From NCBI RefSeq assembly GCF_001806875.1, contig NZ_KV786277.1, positions 1 to 64,000 on the forward strand: a stretch of DNA of 64,000 nt. The letters are read 5' to 3'. The translations under genes and the position numbers were made by a program. Shown here piece after piece: positions 20,031 to 26,775 of this stretch; within the stretch, counting starts at the first letter, position 1; the number at the start of each line of letters is the position of its first letter. The notes below the pieces were generated by a model. The model did not search any database. It worked only from the letters and a program-made list of their open reading frames with translations, and was not told where the DNA came from. This stretch comes from Corynebacterium sp. HMSC29G08. Lineage in GTDB: Bacteria; Actinomycetota; Actinomycetes; Mycobacteriales; Mycobacteriaceae.

Positions 20031-20822
20031 TTGCTCACGTTTTTGCTCATCGTCCTCATTGTTGGCGCGGTTGTAGTGTTGCTTCCTTCCGGTGGCGATC
20101 GGCAGGTACAGCAGCGGCAGCAGGAGCAGATTTCGCTTGACGACGCATTGGCGGACGCCAAACGCTGGACCGACCGTTTAGGCTCCCAAGTGCTCACAAT
20201 TTCCGGTAATGACGCCGCGTCAACCCAGGCCATGGCTGACGCTTCCGAGCGCTTCAACGCAGCTTCTGCCGGCCTTGCGGACGCACGCACCCCCAAGCAG
20301 GCGATGCTCGCCCGCGAGTCTGCGCTTGAGGGCTTGCATTACGTCAACGCCGCCCGCGAAATCATGGGGCTTCCTGCAGGTCCGCAGCTGCCTGAGCTTG
20401 AGGGGCAACGCCAGGCGGGCCGCGTGACTGAGCAGCGCTCCGTGCGTCAGGAAGACGGCACCGTCGTTACCGCTTCCCCCGTGGCTACTGCAGCTACCCC
20501 GCACTACTACCCCGGCGGCGCCGTCGCTGGTCGTCCTGTTCCGGCCGGTTGGTACTCCACTGCGTGGTGGGCTCCGGCGATGATGACAGGTATGTGGGCT
20601 GCGTCTTCAATGATGTTCTACTCCGCAATGTTCGCAGGCATGGCTGGAACCCCGTCGCCGGAGGCCTTTGGGGCTGGCGATTTCGGCGGCGACATGGCTG
20701 GTGACATGGGTGGCATGGAAGGCATGTCCGATGTCGGTGGTGCTGAAGGCACGGGCGATATGGGCGGTTTCGAGGGCGGCGGCTTTGATGGCGGCGGTTT
20801 TGACTTCGGCTTCGACTTCTAA
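20031..20822 (+). CDS. Membrane-anchored protein with Gly/Met/Asp-rich tail
   Basis: A TTG start with an excellent AGGAGGA site opens a 263-residue protein. Residues 2-19 form a membrane anchor (LTFLLIVLIVGAVVVLLP). A soluble helical part follows to about residue 125 (DDALADAKRWTDRL, ALEGLHYVNAAREIMG), then a Tyr/Trp/Met-rich hydrophobic part near 165-205, and a tail of about 55 residues rich in Gly, Asp, Met and Phe. No family is recognised. The DUF1707 gene follows 29 bases later, with its own -10 box, so the two may act together at the envelope. Confidence 0.75.
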   Translation: MLTFLLIVLIVGAVVVLLPSGGDRQVQQRQQEQISLDDALADAKRWTDRLGSQVLTISGNDAASTQAMADASERFNAASAGLADARTPKQAMLARESALEGLHYVNAAREIMGLPAGPQLPELEGQRQAGRVTEQRSVRQEDGTVVTASPVATAATPHYYPGGAVAGRPVPAGWYSTAWWAPAMMTGMWAASSMMFYSAMFAGMAGTPSPEAFGAGDFGGDMAGDMGGMEGMSDVGGAEGTGDMGGFEGGGFDGGGFDFGFDF

Positions 20823-20851
20823 ACCCATTATTTTCACTTAGGCTAGAGCAC

Positions 20852-21514
20852 GTGAGCACAGCAAACGAACCTCGTAAACGCCTTTCCAGTGCCGCCCGCC
20901 AGGCAACGACCGATGCCTTGGCGGCGGCGTATGCCGATGGCCAGCTCACTACTGAAGAGTTTGACCTGCGTACTAAGCAAGCGTGGGGCGCAACCTATGC
21001 CGACGAGGTTGAACATCTCACCGCTGATTTGGATGTCCCCGGCAACGACGACGTGCTTCCCCAGAACATGCCTTACGCACCGTTGGCTCCGCGAGCAAAC
21101 ACCAGCCGCGCGTTGTCCATGGTCACGGGTGAGCCTGGGGGTAGCGCCATCTCTGTTTCCGTAATGAGTGGTGTTGGACGCTCCGGCAACTGGCTTGTTG
21201 CGCCAAGCCACTTCTCCCTTGCCCTGATGGGTGGCACGGATCTGAACCTGCTCAAAGCTCGCTTCACCGAGGCGCACACCAGGATTAACACGCTTGCCCT
21301 GATGGGCGGGGTGCGCATCATCGTGCCTGAGGATATCCGAGTCCTCAGCGAGGGTTTCGCCCTCATGGGTGGCTTCGAGATTCACGACGACAAAAGCGTC
21401 ACCATCTCCCAACACGATCTCCCCGCGAACGCCCCCACGCTCACCATTGGCGGTCTTGCCTTGATGGGTGGCGTGGAGGTTATCCGCATGGCGCGCAATG
21501 CCAACCCCAAATAA
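20852..21514 (+). CDS. DUF1707 and LiaF-like domain protein
   Basis: The first ~60 residues (RKRLSSAARQATTDALAAAY, GQLTTEEFDLRTKQAW) are a DUF1707 domain, common in actinobacterial envelope-stress proteins. The rest has three repeats built on LALMGG (with GVRI, FEIH and VEVI), as in the beta-sandwich cell-wall-active antibiotic response domain of LiaF/VraT proteins. There is no membrane segment. The GTG start follows a TAGGCT box by seven bases and may be leaderless. It probably senses or reports cell-envelope state, which is inferred from family members. Confidence 0.82.
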   Translation: MSTANEPRKRLSSAARQATTDALAAAYADGQLTTEEFDLRTKQAWGATYADEVEHLTADLDVPGNDDVLPQNMPYAPLAPRANTSRALSMVTGEPGGSAISVSVMSGVGRSGNWLVAPSHFSLALMGGTDLNLLKARFTEAHTRINTLALMGGVRIIVPEDIRVLSEGFALMGGFEIHDDKSVTISQHDLPANAPTLTIGGLALMGGVEVIRMARNANPK

Positions 21515-21529
21515 TCTCCGCTACTCCCC

Positions 21530-23221
21530 TCATTCACGCACGTTGCCGTCGATGACGCTGGGTAGCACCAGCGGTGCCTCCCCAAGCAGCGCCCTGAGGT
21601 TGCCCTCACGCTCAACTGCGCTGGTCACCGCTTGAACTTTGGCGGCCTTACGTTGTTTGCCCTGCTGCCCTTGACCGGCTCCAGCTACGCCCATGGGTCC
21701 ACCGGCAAACGCAGTTCCACGTCCTTGTGTTGTATGTGCGGTGGTAGTGCTCGTCGATAGTGGCGAGGCCCCTGCACCAGCGCCCATTCCCGGACCAGCA
21801 AGCGGTGCGCCGCCAGCGCCGATGCCTCCTGCGACGCCACCCGCGCCTGCGCCCGCGGCGAGCCCATTTGCGAGATCACTTCTTAGACCGGGGTTGCGCC
21901 CGCTGCGGTTGCTTTGTTGCGCACGACCGCCACCCCCGCCAAGAGCCCCCATGCCTCCCGCAACGCCACCTGCCGGAGCACCTGTACCGGCCGCAGAAGC
22001 CGAAGCAGCAGTACTACCGACGCTGCCAGGTGCCATAGCGTTCAAACCAGCACCACCCGATGCAAGGTTGCCCGGCGCGCCACCAACCATCCCCGCGCCC
22101 GGGGTTAACGACGGGGGTATCGACGGCGCCGCCAACGACGCCGCCTGCGTCTGCGTCGCACCCGCCTTAATCGCCTCAACAACATCTGGGTTGACCTTGC
22201 CGTATGCGCCGATGACGTCATCAGGCGTGGTTGCTCGGGCAAGGTCCGCGTGGCCGAGAGCCCGGAAGGATTCTTGGATGACCTTCGGCAGCGGCGAGCG
22301 TTCAAACGATGGTGCGTCTGGCGCGTTGATTTCCCGGATGTCGAAGGGGTTGCCCGAAAGCTGATCTAAGTCGGGCAACAGCTGGACAAACGACGGCACC
22401 GTTGCCGCAAGTTGCGAGGTCGCCCTAGGTGCGAAGACTGCGAGGTATTGTGCCTCATACGCCGGACGCATCGCGGGCGGAAGCGCCATGGCCGCCGCTG
22501 CTGCCACCGCGGCCATGACGGTCTCTGCCGACGCCAAGCTCCCCAGCGCTGTGGTGTGCGCGGACATCGCATCAGCACGGCGAGCGTAAACATTGCCGGC
22601 GCGTTGGATTTTGTTCACGTGCGCGTCGCCACGCTGGACCCATGCTGTTTCCATTGAGGGGGCAAAGCAATTCTTCACCTCAAACAGTGCCATCACGGAC
22701 TCATCCAGAGCGCGGGCTGCCATTGTCCAACTCGCTGCCTCAGCCTCCGCGGCAGCCACGTTCGACGCTGCGAGGAGCCGCTCCAGCACGCGCAGGCTCA
22801 TGGGCGGCACAACAACGGGTGCCGTAGGCGCAAAACTCGGGGCCTTCGCGTTGGAGAGTCCTGTCGACGCTTCCATGCGCCCCAACCACTCCGAAAACGA
22901 ATCCTGGTTGGCAAAGTTGATCGCGGAAAACGCGCCCGCCAGCGAATCATCAGCACGCTGCATGTTCTTCAGATTGACCTCGGAAACGTGCGCAGCATCC
23001 AGCATGTGTGAAGCCAACGCAAAAGACGACTTCGGTGCATTGACTGCCGAGACTGCTCCCAGCATTTGCCCGGATTCACGAAACCCCGATAACTGGGAGA
23101 AAGTAGCGAGTGCGCTCCTGACCCCCTCGCGCCCAGAACTCCGAGTTGTTTTTGCTTCCTTCCTGAGGAGGGAAATCCCCCGCATCAGTGCTTCTACATC
23201 TAAACGAACTACTTGGTTCAT
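21530..23221 (-). CDS. Large Ala/Gly-rich PPE/ESX-like protein
   Basis: The 563-residue protein has a helical N-terminal half (about residues 1-290) rich in Ala, Ser and Met, a Pro-containing middle, an Ala/Gly-rich low-complexity stretch (about 370-500), and a conserved-looking charged tail (GKQRKAAKVQAVTSAVEREG). There is no signal peptide and no clear YxxxD/E or WxG secretion motif, so assignment to type VII substrates is uncertain. The strongest hint is the operon: it follows three DUF3558-like lipoprotein genes on the same strand, a pairing seen with PPE-like proteins in other actinobacteria. A GGGGGA ribosome site precedes the ATG. It ends just before the convergent DUF1707 gene. Confidence 0.65.
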   Translation of the reverse strand: MNQVVRLDVEALMRGISLLRKEAKTTRSSGREGVRSALATFSQLSGFRESGQMLGAVSAVNAPKSSFALASHMLDAAHVSEVNLKNMQRADDSLAGAFSAINFANQDSFSEWLGRMEASTGLSNAKAPSFAPTAPVVVPPMSLRVLERLLAASNVAAAEAEAASWTMAARALDESVMALFEVKNCFAPSMETAWVQRGDAHVNKIQRAGNVYARRADAMSAHTTALGSLASAETVMAAVAAAAAMALPPAMRPAYEAQYLAVFAPRATSQLAATVPSFVQLLPDLDQLSGNPFDIREINAPDAPSFERSPLPKVIQESFRALGHADLARATTPDDVIGAYGKVNPDVVEAIKAGATQTQAASLAAPSIPPSLTPGAGMVGGAPGNLASGGAGLNAMAPGSVGSTAASASAAGTGAPAGGVAGGMGALGGGGGRAQQSNRSGRNPGLRSDLANGLAAGAGAGGVAGGIGAGGAPLAGPGMGAGAGASPLSTSTTTAHTTQGRGTAFAGGPMGVAGAGQGQQGKQRKAAKVQAVTSAVEREGNLRALLGEAPLVLPSVIDGNVRE

Positions 23222-23315
23222 GAAAAATCCCCCGTATTTTGGTGTCTTGGTTCAGCCTTGTGAGACACCATCTTAGAGCCTAAAACGTCTTTTGACAGCA
23301 GGAACCGTGTACACT

Positions 23316-23966
23316 TTAGTGGACATCGGGGCTACCGAGCGCGCGATAGAGTTGCTCAACAACCTCAATCGCAGCGTTGCACATCTCTTCGGTTGTTACG
23401 TACCTCGAATCACCTCCGGCTGAAGCGCCGAAGCCTCCGCGCGCAGTATCGATCTGGGTATAGCAAAAGCCTGGGTAAAAATCGGTCGCTGCAAAAGCGA
23501 AGAGTTCCGGAATGAGCTCAGAACGGTACTCGGGGTATAGAAGTCCCTGGGCCTCAATCATCTCTCTGGTGGTATTCCCGTTTGCAAACGAGACTGTCAC
23601 GGCTTTGTCTCGCTGTTCCTCCGTGCTCGGCAGATGGCAGGTGTTCAACCCGTGAAACGTCCGTCCCTCGTCTTTCACGATGACCTCCGGAAAACCAGCC
23701 GCAGCATACTCTTCCGGGGTGATCTCGGTACAGGGGTTAAAAAGAGAATCACCAAGCGAATAAGGATCGAAATCCCCGAACTCCTACACCCCCGATTCGA
23801 AGTAAAACGCCCGCAGCTGACTCGAGACAGACTCCGACGCCGGAACCGAAGACGCAGGCGGAAGTGCAGCAACGCCTTCAATCTTTTCGGACGGCACACA
23901 TCCGCTCGCCAACAGCACAACCCCCGCCAGCGTCGCGCTGACCGCAGCCGACCTCTTTCCCATCAC
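23316..23966 (-). pseudogene. DUF3558-like lipoprotein, copy 1, amber-interrupted
   Basis: Copy 1 of a tandem family. It keeps the lipoprotein signal (VVLLASGC) and the whole downstream domain in one frame, but the codon that is TTG (Leu) in copy 2 is TAG here, at 23784-23786. The product would stop after 60 residues, right after YFESGV. All other codons remain open to the natural end, so the lesion looks recent. The 159 bases next to it are identical to copy 2. Readthrough or restart cannot be excluded, but no good internal start with a ribosome site is seen. Confidence 0.85.
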
Positions 23967-24489
23967 AAATCCCCCTTAACTCGGATTTCAAAACCGCCCA
24001 CCAAACTCCAGTGGACAACTCTAGTGGACATCAGGGTTGCCAAACGTGCGATACAGTTGCTCCACAATCTCGATCGCAGCGTTGCACATCTCTTCTGTTG
24101 TTACGAACCGCGGGTCACCCCCAGCTGAAGCACCAAACCCTCCACGCACGGTATCAATCTGGATATAACAGATGCCTGGGTAGTGCTCATTTGCCGCAAT
24201 GGCAAAGAGTTCCGGAATGAGCTCGGAGCGATACTCAGGCAACAAGAGCCCTCGTTCCTCAACCATCTCTCTGGTGATGTTCCCGTTGGCGAATGAAATC
24301 CCTACCGCTTTCTTGAGCTGCTCCTCCGTACTCGGCAGATGGCAGGTGTTCAACCCGTGAAACGTCCGTCCCTCGTCTTTCACGATGACCTCCGGAAAAC
24401 CAGCCGCAGCATACTCTTCCGGGGTGATCTCGGTACAGGGGTTAAAAAGAGAATCACCAAGCGAATAAGGATCGAAATCCCCGAACTCC
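23626..24489. repeat. 159-bp identical tract in copies 1 and 2
   Basis: Bases 23626-23784 and 24331-24489 read as identical over 159 positions, while the rest of the two lipoprotein genes differs at many sites. The short gaps before each gene (AATCCCCCTTAACTCGGATT and neighbours) are also duplicated. This pattern fits recent gene conversion or unequal recombination. Confidence 0.85.
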
Positions 24490-24674
24490 AACACCCCCGA
24501 ATCGAAGTAAAACGCCCTCGGCGTCTCACCCGCGGCAGACTCCGAAGCCGAAACCGAAGACGCAGGCGGAAACGCAGCTACGCCTTCAATCTTTTCGGAC
24601 GGCACACACCCACTGACCAACAGCACAACTCCTGCCAACACTGAGCTGACCGCAGCCGACCTCTTTCTCATCAC
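24021..24674 (-). CDS. DUF3558-like lipoprotein, copy 2
   Basis: The 217-residue protein has a lipoprotein signal with Cys23 (VVLLVSGC). The mature part has FNPCTEITPEEYAAAGFPEV, a second Cys in LNTCHLPS, and CYIQIDTVRGGFGASAG, the spacing seen in DUF3558 proteins (NPC, a middle Cys, and a C-containing strand before the end). DUF3558 proteins are exported actinobacterial lipoproteins of unknown function. This copy is intact. It lies between copies 1 and 3 on the same strand, with gaps of 40-55 bases, so the cluster is probably one transcript. Confidence 0.8.
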   Translation of the reverse strand: MMRKRSAAVSSVLAGVVLLVSGCVPSEKIEGVAAFPPASSVSASESAAGETPRAFYFDSGVLEFGDFDPYSLGDSLFNPCTEITPEEYAAAGFPEVIVKDEGRTFHGLNTCHLPSTEEQLKKAVGISFANGNITREMVEERGLLLPEYRSELIPELFAIAANEHYPGICYIQIDTVRGGFGASAGGDPRFVTTEEMCNAAIEIVEQLYRTFGNPDVH

Positions 24675-24715
24675 AAATCCCCCTTAACTCGGATTTCAAA
24701 ACCTCCCACCAAACT

Positions 24716-25339
24716 CTAGTGGACATTCGGGCTTCCAAACGTCCGGAATAATTGTTCCATCGCCTCGATCGCGAGGGTGCACATTTCTCCGGTTGTCACA
24801 TGCAACTCATGGCCTCCTGCTGAGGCACCGAATCCTCCACGAGCGGTATCAATCTGGGTGTAACAGAAACCTGGGTAGCCATCCTCAGCCGCGAATGCGA
24901 AGAGTTCGGGAATGAGCTCCGAACGGTACTCGGGATACAAGAGGCCCTGGGTCTCGATCATCTCCCTGGTTGTGTTGCCATTATCAAAGGAAACAGATAC
25001 CGCATGCTTTTTCTGCTCTTCGGTACTCGACACAAGACACGAGTTCAGTCCGACCATCGTCCGCCCCTCGTCTTTCACGATGACCTCCGGAAAGCCAGCC
25101 GCCGCGTATTCTTCGGGGGTGATTTCGGTGCAGGGGTTGAAGAGGGAGTCGCCAAGCGAATACGGGTCGAAGTCACCGAACTCCAGCACACCCGATTCGA
25201 AATAGAAGGCCCGCGGATCCTCCTCCGCGGCGGATTGCGAGGCAGCTACGCTGCCGATCTTCTCGGACGGCACGCATCCGCCCACTAACAACACAGCCCC
25301 CGCCAACGCCATGCTGAACGCGGTCTTCTTTATCTGCAT
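24716..25339 (-). CDS. DUF3558-like lipoprotein, copy 3
   Basis: The 207-residue intact copy is the first gene of the cluster. The signal peptide ends in VLLVGGC, the linker is shorter than in copy 2, and the domain keeps FNPCTEITPEEYAAAG, LNSCLVSS and CYTQIDTARGGFGASAG. It is the most diverged of the three at the DNA level, so it is likely the older duplicate. The promoter should lie in the 224 bases upstream, shared with the end of rpiB and occupied by repeats. Confidence 0.8.
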   Translation of the reverse strand: MQIKKTAFSMALAGAVLLVGGCVPSEKIGSVAASQSAAEEDPRAFYFESGVLEFGDFDPYSLGDSLFNPCTEITPEEYAAAGFPEVIVKDEGRTMVGLNSCLVSSTEEQKKHAVSVSFDNGNTTREMIETQGLLYPEYRSELIPELFAFAAEDGYPGFCYTQIDTARGGFGASAGGHELHVTTGEMCTLAIEAMEQLFRTFGSPNVH

Positions 25340-25409
25340 CGTGAATCCCCCCCTCGATCGCTCGTTGATAACGCCGGAACACCCCGCGTGAGGGATGCCC
25401 CAGCAAAGA

Positions 25410-25478
25410 TTGCAGCTACTTACTTGCAGCTACTAGCGATAAAAACGGCAGGTAGCCGGGTGTAGGTAGCTACAAACG
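25410..25478. repeat. Dispersed 69-bp palindromic element, copy A
   Basis: This element begins TTGCAGCTAC and ends GTAGCTACAAACG. Its two ends are imperfect inverted repeats and it contains several GTAGCTAC-type palindromes. A second copy of the same length, about 70% identical and in the opposite orientation, lies after tRNA-Arg at 38003-38071. Confidence 0.8.
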
Positions 25479-25544
25479 GCCAAAGGACAGCTGTGGGACC
25501 GCCACGGTACCGCCAAAGGACAGCCACGGTACCGCCAAAGGGCG
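25479..25544. repeat. 22-bp tandem repeats after rpiB
   Basis: Two near-identical 22-base units beginning GCCACGGTACCGCC (25501 and 25523) and a partial third before them form an array. On the minus strand the last unit gives the stem GCCGCC-CTTT-GGCGGT, so the array may work as the rpiB terminator. Confidence 0.7.
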
Positions 25545-25563
25545 GCTGAAAGCAGCAACGCCC

Positions 25564-26037
25564 TTAGACACCCGGGACCTCCGGCGCCACACCGGTCTTC
25601 TCGTACTCGGCAAGGATGTCGATACGGCGCTGGTGGCGCTCCTCTTCGCTCCACGGCTGGGTCACAAAAGCGTCCACAATGGCCAGCGCCTCTTCCTCGG
25701 TGTGCATGCGGCCGCCAATGCCGATGAGCTGGGCATTGTTGTGTTCTCGGGCCAGTTTGGCGGTCTCAACACTCCACGCCAAGGCGCAGCGCGCACCCTT
25801 GACCTTGTTCGCGGCGATCTGCTCACCGTTGCCGGAACCGCCAAGCACAATGCCCAGGGAACCCGGGTCAGCTACCACGGCCTCGGCCGCGGCGATGCAA
25901 AACGCCGGGTAGTCATCAGCGGCGTCGTACTCGTGGGCGCCGCAGTCGGTCACCTCGTGGCCCTGGGCCTCAAGGTGGGCTTTGATCTGGTTCTTTCGCT
26001 CGAATCCGGCGTGGTCTGCTCCAAGGTAAATACGCAT
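25564..26037 (-). CDS. rpiB: Ribose-5-phosphate isomerase B
   Basis: RpiB interconverts ribose 5-phosphate and ribulose 5-phosphate. The 157-residue protein begins MRIYLGADHAGFERKNQI and has the anion-binding GIVLGGSGNGEQIAANK motif, as in mycobacterial RpiB. The start was placed at the ATG that lies seven bases after a TACGCT box (leaderless), rather than 17 codons upstream. Its neighbours, the Rv2466c-like gene and pepN, are the same as in Mycobacterium. Confidence 0.95.
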   Translation of the reverse strand: MRIYLGADHAGFERKNQIKAHLEAQGHEVTDCGAHEYDAADDYPAFCIAAAEAVVADPGSLGIVLGGSGNGEQIAANKVKGARCALAWSVETAKLAREHNNAQLIGIGGRMHTEEEALAIVDAFVTQPWSEEERHQRRIDILAEYEKTGVAPEVPGV

Positions 26038-26114
26038 GCCCACAAGCGTACCCCGGACCCCCACCGGCCCCCACCAAACCAGCCCCAAAACCAGCGTCAG
26101 ATCAGACCCAAAAA

Positions 26115-26738
26115 CTAGCGCACCTGCGGGTTCTCGGTGCGGGAGCGCTTCATCTCAAAGAAATACGGGAACTTCGCCAGGCCAACGGCGTGGTCGAACA
26201 TCTCGCCTGCGTCCTCGCCGGTGGGTACGCGGGTGATAACGGGGCCGAAGAAGGCGGTGTCGCCAAACTTGAGTACCGGGGTGCCCACCTCGTCACCAAC
26301 GGCGTCCATCGCCTGCTGGTGGTAGCCGCGCAGCAGCGCATCGTCACCGTCAACGTTGGCTACCTCAGCAAATTCCTCAGGCAGACCAACCTCTGCAAGG
26401 GCTGCGCGGATGATTTCGTCGTACGCACCGTAGCCCTGCTTGTGGTCCTGGCCTTCCGCGTGAATCTTGGTGCCCATCGCCGTGTAGAGTGCGTCAACCA
26501 TCTCTGGTTTTTCAGATTTCACCTTGGCAAAGACACGCGCGGGCCCCCAGTTCGCTTTCATGGCTTCTTTGTAGGCTTCGGGGAGGTGGTCGCGGCCGTC
26601 GTTAAGAACTGCGAGCGACATCGGCACCCACTCCACCTCAACCTCACGGACCTTTTCCACTTCCTTCATCCAGCGGGAGGTCAACCAGGCGAAAGGGCAA
26701 GAGACATCGAAATAGAAGGTTACTTTTCTGAGGCTCAT
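26115..26738 (-). CDS. Rv2466c-like DsbA-family protein with CPFA site
   Basis: The 207-residue thioredoxin-fold protein matches the mycothiol-dependent reductase family of Rv2466c: TSRWMKEVEKV, WVPMSLAVLNDGRD, LYTAMGTKIH, GTPVLKFGDTAFFGPV and the FFEMKRSRTE end. The family active site is CPWC; here it reads CPFA (SCPFAW near residue 14), so the second cysteine is gone and only a monothiol mechanism is possible. ATG at 26738 follows a TACAGT box by seven bases. It sits between rpiB and divergent pepN, the same order as Rv2465c-Rv2466c-Rv2467. Confidence 0.88.
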   Translation of the reverse strand: MSLRKVTFYFDVSCPFAWLTSRWMKEVEKVREVEVEWVPMSLAVLNDGRDHLPEAYKEAMKANWGPARVFAKVKSEKPEMVDALYTAMGTKIHAEGQDHKQGYGAYDEIIRAALAEVGLPEEFAEVANVDGDDALLRGYHQQAMDAVGDEVGTPVLKFGDTAFFGPVITRVPTGEDAGEMFDHAVGLAKFPYFFEMKRSRTENPQVR

Positions 26739-26775
26739 GCGGCCCACTGTAGCGATATTCAGTAGCGTGGCGCCT

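Noticed and set aside
25479-25544. Tandem 22-bp units considered as a CRISPR array
   Set aside because: The units are directly adjacent without spacers and there are no cas genes.
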